From: CAZCBJ01 sp964496705
GTDB taxonomy: Bacteria; Chloroflexota; Anaerolineae; Anaerolineales; Anaerolineaceae
Assembly (NCBI GenBank): GCA_964496705.1
Contig: CAZCBJ010000166.1
Span: 1 to 8,951 of the forward strand
Direction: 5' to 3'
Length of the DNA stretch: 8,951 nucleotides
Made by a program: the position numbers and the translations under genes. Positions within the stretch are counted from its first letter, which is position 1. Every line of letters starts with the position of its first letter. The notes beneath the pieces were generated by a model. It worked only from the letters and a program-made list of their open reading frames with translations, had not been told where the DNA came from and did not search any database. Of this stretch, positions 6,764-8,951 are shown piece after piece.

Positions 6764-7317
6764 AACACAAAGGGGATGAAGCGCCGGGTGGTGCGCATGT
6801 ACTGCGCATAAGCCGCGCCGAAGCGCCGGCTGTTTTCGCGCTCCTCCAGCACGGCTGTCCAATGCAGAAAGACAATCGTCACCACCAACAGCAACACGGA
6901 CTGGAGGGAGATGTGCTTCAGCGCGGCGCCAAGCGCCAGCCAGAGCAGCGAGCTGTACATCGGATGGCGGATGTAGCGGTAAACACCACTGGTGACCAAC
7001 TGGGAGGTATTTTCAAAGGCGAAATTGGCCTGCGGGTCGGCCTCAGCCCGGGCGCGCTGCCCGCCGATTTGCTTGAGCAGCAGCAGGCTGTGCACCAGCA
7101 TAAAAATCGAAGCCAGCAAAGCCAGCCAGGAAATGATCTGGCGCAGCGAAAATGGGTCGCGGAACCAATCCGGCGCATTGAGGATGACCAGGATACACAC
7201 CGCTTCCCAGGCGAAGAAGCGGGCAAATCCGTGCGAATCGCGTTGGCGCAGCGACCTCCAGGAGATCGCCGCCAGTGCAATGGTGACCAGCAAAGCCAAC
7301 CCGATTTGTATGAGCAT
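6760..7317 (-). CDS. Integral-membrane methyltransferase, ICMT/PEMT-like family
   Basis: A 185-residue membrane protein with about four or five hydrophobic segments (2-18, 38-48, 60-83, 122-133, 137-152). The C-terminal half carries the family core: LVTSGVYRYIRHPMY (107-121) followed by an EER pair (E158/E159), then FGAAYAQYMRTTRRFIP, which together form the S-adenosylmethionine-binding region of isoprenylcysteine carboxyl methyltransferase-like and phospholipid N-methyltransferase proteins. Bacterial members act on lipids, quinone-like or other small hydrophobic substrates that cannot be named from sequence. ATG 7317 has a good Shine-Dalgarno sequence, GAAGGG (7328-7323), five bases upstream. 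It lies 30 bases downstream of the pyruvyl transferase gene but has its own promoter-like element, so a link to that pathway is uncertain. Its stop interlocks with that of the convergent epimerase gene. Confidence 0.82.
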   Translation of the reverse strand: MLIQIGLALLVTIALAAISWRSLRQRDSHGFARFFAWEAVCILVILNAPDWFRDPFSLRQIISWLALLASIFMLVHSLLLLKQIGGQRARAEADPQANFAFENTSQLVTSGVYRYIRHPMYSSLLWLALGAALKHISLQSVLLLVVTIVFLHWTAVLEERENSRRFGAAYAQYMRTTRRFIPFVF

Positions 7318-7344
7318 CTGATCCCTTCGAATGCGTCTTCGCCT

Positions 7345-7355
7345 ATTCTAGCACA
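7345..7355 (-). promoter_or_regulatory. Putative extended -10 promoter of the methyltransferase gene
   Basis: TGTGCTAGAAT on the minus strand contains TGC + TAGAAT, identical over 11 bases to the element before the beta-helix gene. The TAG of the hexamer is also the stop codon of the pyruvyl transferase gene (7350-7348). A transcript would start near 7338, leaving a leader of about 20 bases holding the GAAGGG ribosome binding site. No strong -35 is found at normal spacing. Confidence 0.45.
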
Positions 7356-8589
7356 GCGCAGCCAGGTCATCAGCGATGATCCGGTAGGGATCGAGCGCTT
7401 CCGCGGCAAGCCTAGCTGCGCGAGTCTGCCAGAACCCGCCCAGGCGCTGGCGCTCCTGCCACAGCTCGCGCAACTTTGCACCGAGCGCTTGCCCCGTCAA
7501 CCCCGCCAGCGGCAGCGCCCATTCTGGCGCGCCCAGCGCCTCCAGCACGGCGCGCGTCTTGCCCAGATAGCCGATGAACAGTGCTGGAACCCCCATGCCC
7601 AGCGCAAACAGCCCGGCGTGCAGCCGCCCGGCCAAAACCGCGTCCATGCAGCCGTAACAGGCTTTGAGCAGACCGGGCGAAAGATGCTCATCCACCAGCA
7701 TGCTCCGCTCAGGATTGGCAAGCCGCGCCATCACCCCGCGGGCAGCCAGGCGGTCATCTTCAACCGCCGTCGGGCCGCGGGACTGGGCGAAAAAGAACAG
7801 GCGCGCGCCACCGCGGGAAAATTCATCCAGCGCCTGTGCCAGCGCAGCGTAATATGCACCCATTTCCACGGATGACAGGCCGCGGGTCATGCGCGAGACC
7901 ACGCTCACCCCCAGCGCCGGAAGCCCGGGATCGTAACCGTAGCGCCGCAGCAACGCTTCAGCCTCGGCGCGTGGGGCGGGCTGCAGCGCAAAGCACGGGT
8001 CTGGCGAATAAGCCAGCCGGGCAGCGCCAGCCGGGTACCAGCTTTGCAGCAGGCGCAGCGAAGCTCCGTCGCGGAGGAAGACGCGCTGCGCCTGGCGCAA
8101 CAGGCGCCGCGCCAGCCCGGCGTGCCAGGGTCGGGTGAATGGGCCGAGGGTCTGCGGCAGGATGTAGAGCGGTTTGCCGCAGCGCCGCGCCAGTTCCAGC
8201 GCCGACAGCGAGACCAGCAGCGGCCAGCCGTACTTCCCGATAGAGAAAAAGGGATTGCCGGGCAGGCTCAGCACGACGTCCGCCTGGCGATAGGCGGCGA
8301 CCAAACTGCGCCAGGCTGCTGGAGGCGGCTCGCCCATGCCGCGCGCCAGCGCCGCCGCCTGCAGCACCGCCATGCGCCCGCTGAACGTGCCAATCAGCGC
8401 ACCGGGTGAAGGCAGCACCTCCACACTCAGCTCAGCGTACCCGTTTTCAGCCGGGTAATTGCTGGAGACCAGCAGCCGCGCCAGCGGAAAGGCGCGGCGC
8501 AGTTCCTCCACCGTGACCTGCAATAACGCGGCATCCCCCGCATTGCGCAACGAATGGGCGTTGAGCAGCAGGATGACCGGCGCGCTCAT
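7348..8589 (-). CDS. Polysaccharide pyruvyl transferase family protein
   Basis: A 413-residue soluble protein of the PF04230-like polysaccharide pyruvyl transferase family, which transfers pyruvate from phosphoenolpyruvate to sugars of exopolysaccharides or cell-wall polymers. Visible family marks are the N-terminal Rossmann strand ending in RNAGDAAL (15-22), DVVLSLPGNPFFS (104-116), ILPQTLGPF (143-151), VFLRDGASLRLL (170-181), a C-terminal Rossmann region starting ALGVSVVSR (225-233), and the hallmark AGRLHAGLFALGMGVPALFIGY (R322, H324). ATG 8589 has GGGAGG (8601-8596) six bases upstream and overlaps the stop of the preceding glycosyltransferase gene (ATGA), so the two are co-translated and probably decorate the same polymer. 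It differs from the compact CsaB type in its N-terminal motif, so the S-layer-anchoring role of CsaB should not be assumed. The family call is firm; substrate unknown. Confidence 0.85.
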   Translation of the reverse strand: MSAPVILLLNAHSLRNAGDAALLQVTVEELRRAFPLARLLVSSNYPAENGYAELSVEVLPSPGALIGTFSGRMAVLQAAALARGMGEPPPAAWRSLVAAYRQADVVLSLPGNPFFSIGKYGWPLLVSLSALELARRCGKPLYILPQTLGPFTRPWHAGLARRLLRQAQRVFLRDGASLRLLQSWYPAGAARLAYSPDPCFALQPAPRAEAEALLRRYGYDPGLPALGVSVVSRMTRGLSSVEMGAYYAALAQALDEFSRGGARLFFFAQSRGPTAVEDDRLAARGVMARLANPERSMLVDEHLSPGLLKACYGCMDAVLAGRLHAGLFALGMGVPALFIGYLGKTRAVLEALGAPEWALPLAGLTGQALGAKLRELWQERQRLGGFWQTRAARLAAEALDPYRIIADDLAALC

Positions 8590-8951
8590 GCCATGCCTCC
8601 CAGCCGCAACAACGCTGCGGCCAGATCATCCCAGGTGACCGACGGCCGGTGGTCCAGGCCGGCGCCATCCCACGACAGCGCGCGGCGGATGGCCGCCGCC
8701 AGCGCAGGGGCATCCCCCGCCGGAAAAACAGCCAGTCCTTTGCGTTCCTCATTCAGCGAAAAGAGGGCATCGCTGACCGCCACCGGCAAACCAAACCCCT
8801 GCGCCAGCGCGACTGCCCCGGACTGTGTCCCGCCGATATACGGCGCAGCCAGGCAATCGGCAGCCGAGAACAGCACGGCCGCCTCCTCGTCAGGGATATA
8901 ACGATCATCCAGGCGCACGCATCCCTGTAGACCCAGGCGCTGCACCATCCG
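8586..8951 (-). CDS. Glycosyltransferase family 4-like protein, C-terminal part (5' end outside window)
   Basis: The last 121 residues of a GT-B glycosyltransferase whose beginning lies beyond the right edge. Visible features are the strand-turn GCVRLDDRYIPDEE (10-23), the FSAADCLAAPY (28-38) core of the C-terminal Rossmann domain, and the nucleotide-sugar site GGTQSGAVALAQGFGLPVAVSD (40-61), which corresponds to the EX7E region of GT4 enzymes. The first glutamate is replaced in this TQSG form, a variation I recall from part of GT4. The tail VFPAGDAPALAAAIRRAL is the usual end of the domain. It overlaps the pyruvyl transferase gene by ATGA. It is probably retaining; donor and acceptor cannot be inferred. 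Confidence 0.82.
   Translation of the reverse strand, partial: RMVQRLGLQGCVRLDDRYIPDEEAAVLFSAADCLAAPYIGGTQSGAVALAQGFGLPVAVSDALFSLNEERKGLAVFPAGDAPALAAAIRRALSWDGAGLDHRPSVTWDDLAAALLRLGGMA

Noticed and set aside
6119..6862. Minus-strand open frame of 247 codons
   Set aside because: It is antisense to the epimerase, whose catalytic and cofactor motifs are all present on the plus strand.
6862..7875. Plus-strand open frame of 337 codons
   Set aside because: It is antisense to the methyltransferase and pyruvyl transferase genes. The translation is rich in Gln/Arg/His without domain features.

Overview
This is a GC-rich bacterial window devoted to cell-surface and glycan functions. It has no RNA genes, no CRISPR array and no recognisable mobile element. 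The best taxonomic guess is a Chloroflexota (Anaerolineae-like) genome. That guess is inferred from the style of the lycopene-cyclase remnant, the YWDDWP-type membrane protein and the large secreted beta-helix protein; there is no marker gene to confirm it.

Left (1-2285): the first 2.2 kb is one long minus-strand reading frame that runs off the left edge. It encodes a secreted right-handed parallel beta-helix repeat protein (725 residues visible) with a clear signal peptide. The many plus-strand frames here are antisense shadows. A divergent intergenic region of about 110 bp follows, carrying a likely extended -10 promoter for this gene and an A/T homopolymer-rich leader.

Middle, plus strand (2286-6763): first comes a wrecked lycopene cyclase gene. 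Its first 17 codons are joined, out of frame, to its last ~90 codons, and a further internal segment also appears to be missing. Next is a three-gene glycosylation module. A GtrB/DPM1-like family 2 glycosyltransferase overlaps by ATGA a 700-residue polytopic membrane protein resembling a GT-C glycosyltransferase. A GalE-type UDP-sugar 4-epimerase follows. The simplest model is that GalE supplies a UDP-hexose, GtrB loads it onto polyprenyl phosphate at the inner face of the membrane, and the GT-C-like protein transfers it to an acceptor outside.

Right, minus strand (8951-6760): the 3' end of a family 4 glycosyltransferase overlaps by ATGA a polysaccharide pyruvyl transferase family protein. 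A small integral-membrane methyltransferase (ICMT/PEMT-like) follows, with its own promoter embedded in the end of the upstream gene. This block converges on galE, and the two stop codons interlock.

No wholly new system is evident. The observations most worth a second look are the decayed lycopene cyclase, the GtrB/GT-C/GalE cassette with an unusual soluble C-terminal region, the predicted relaxed specificity of the epimerase, and an identical 11-bp promoter-like motif upstream of two minus-strand genes.
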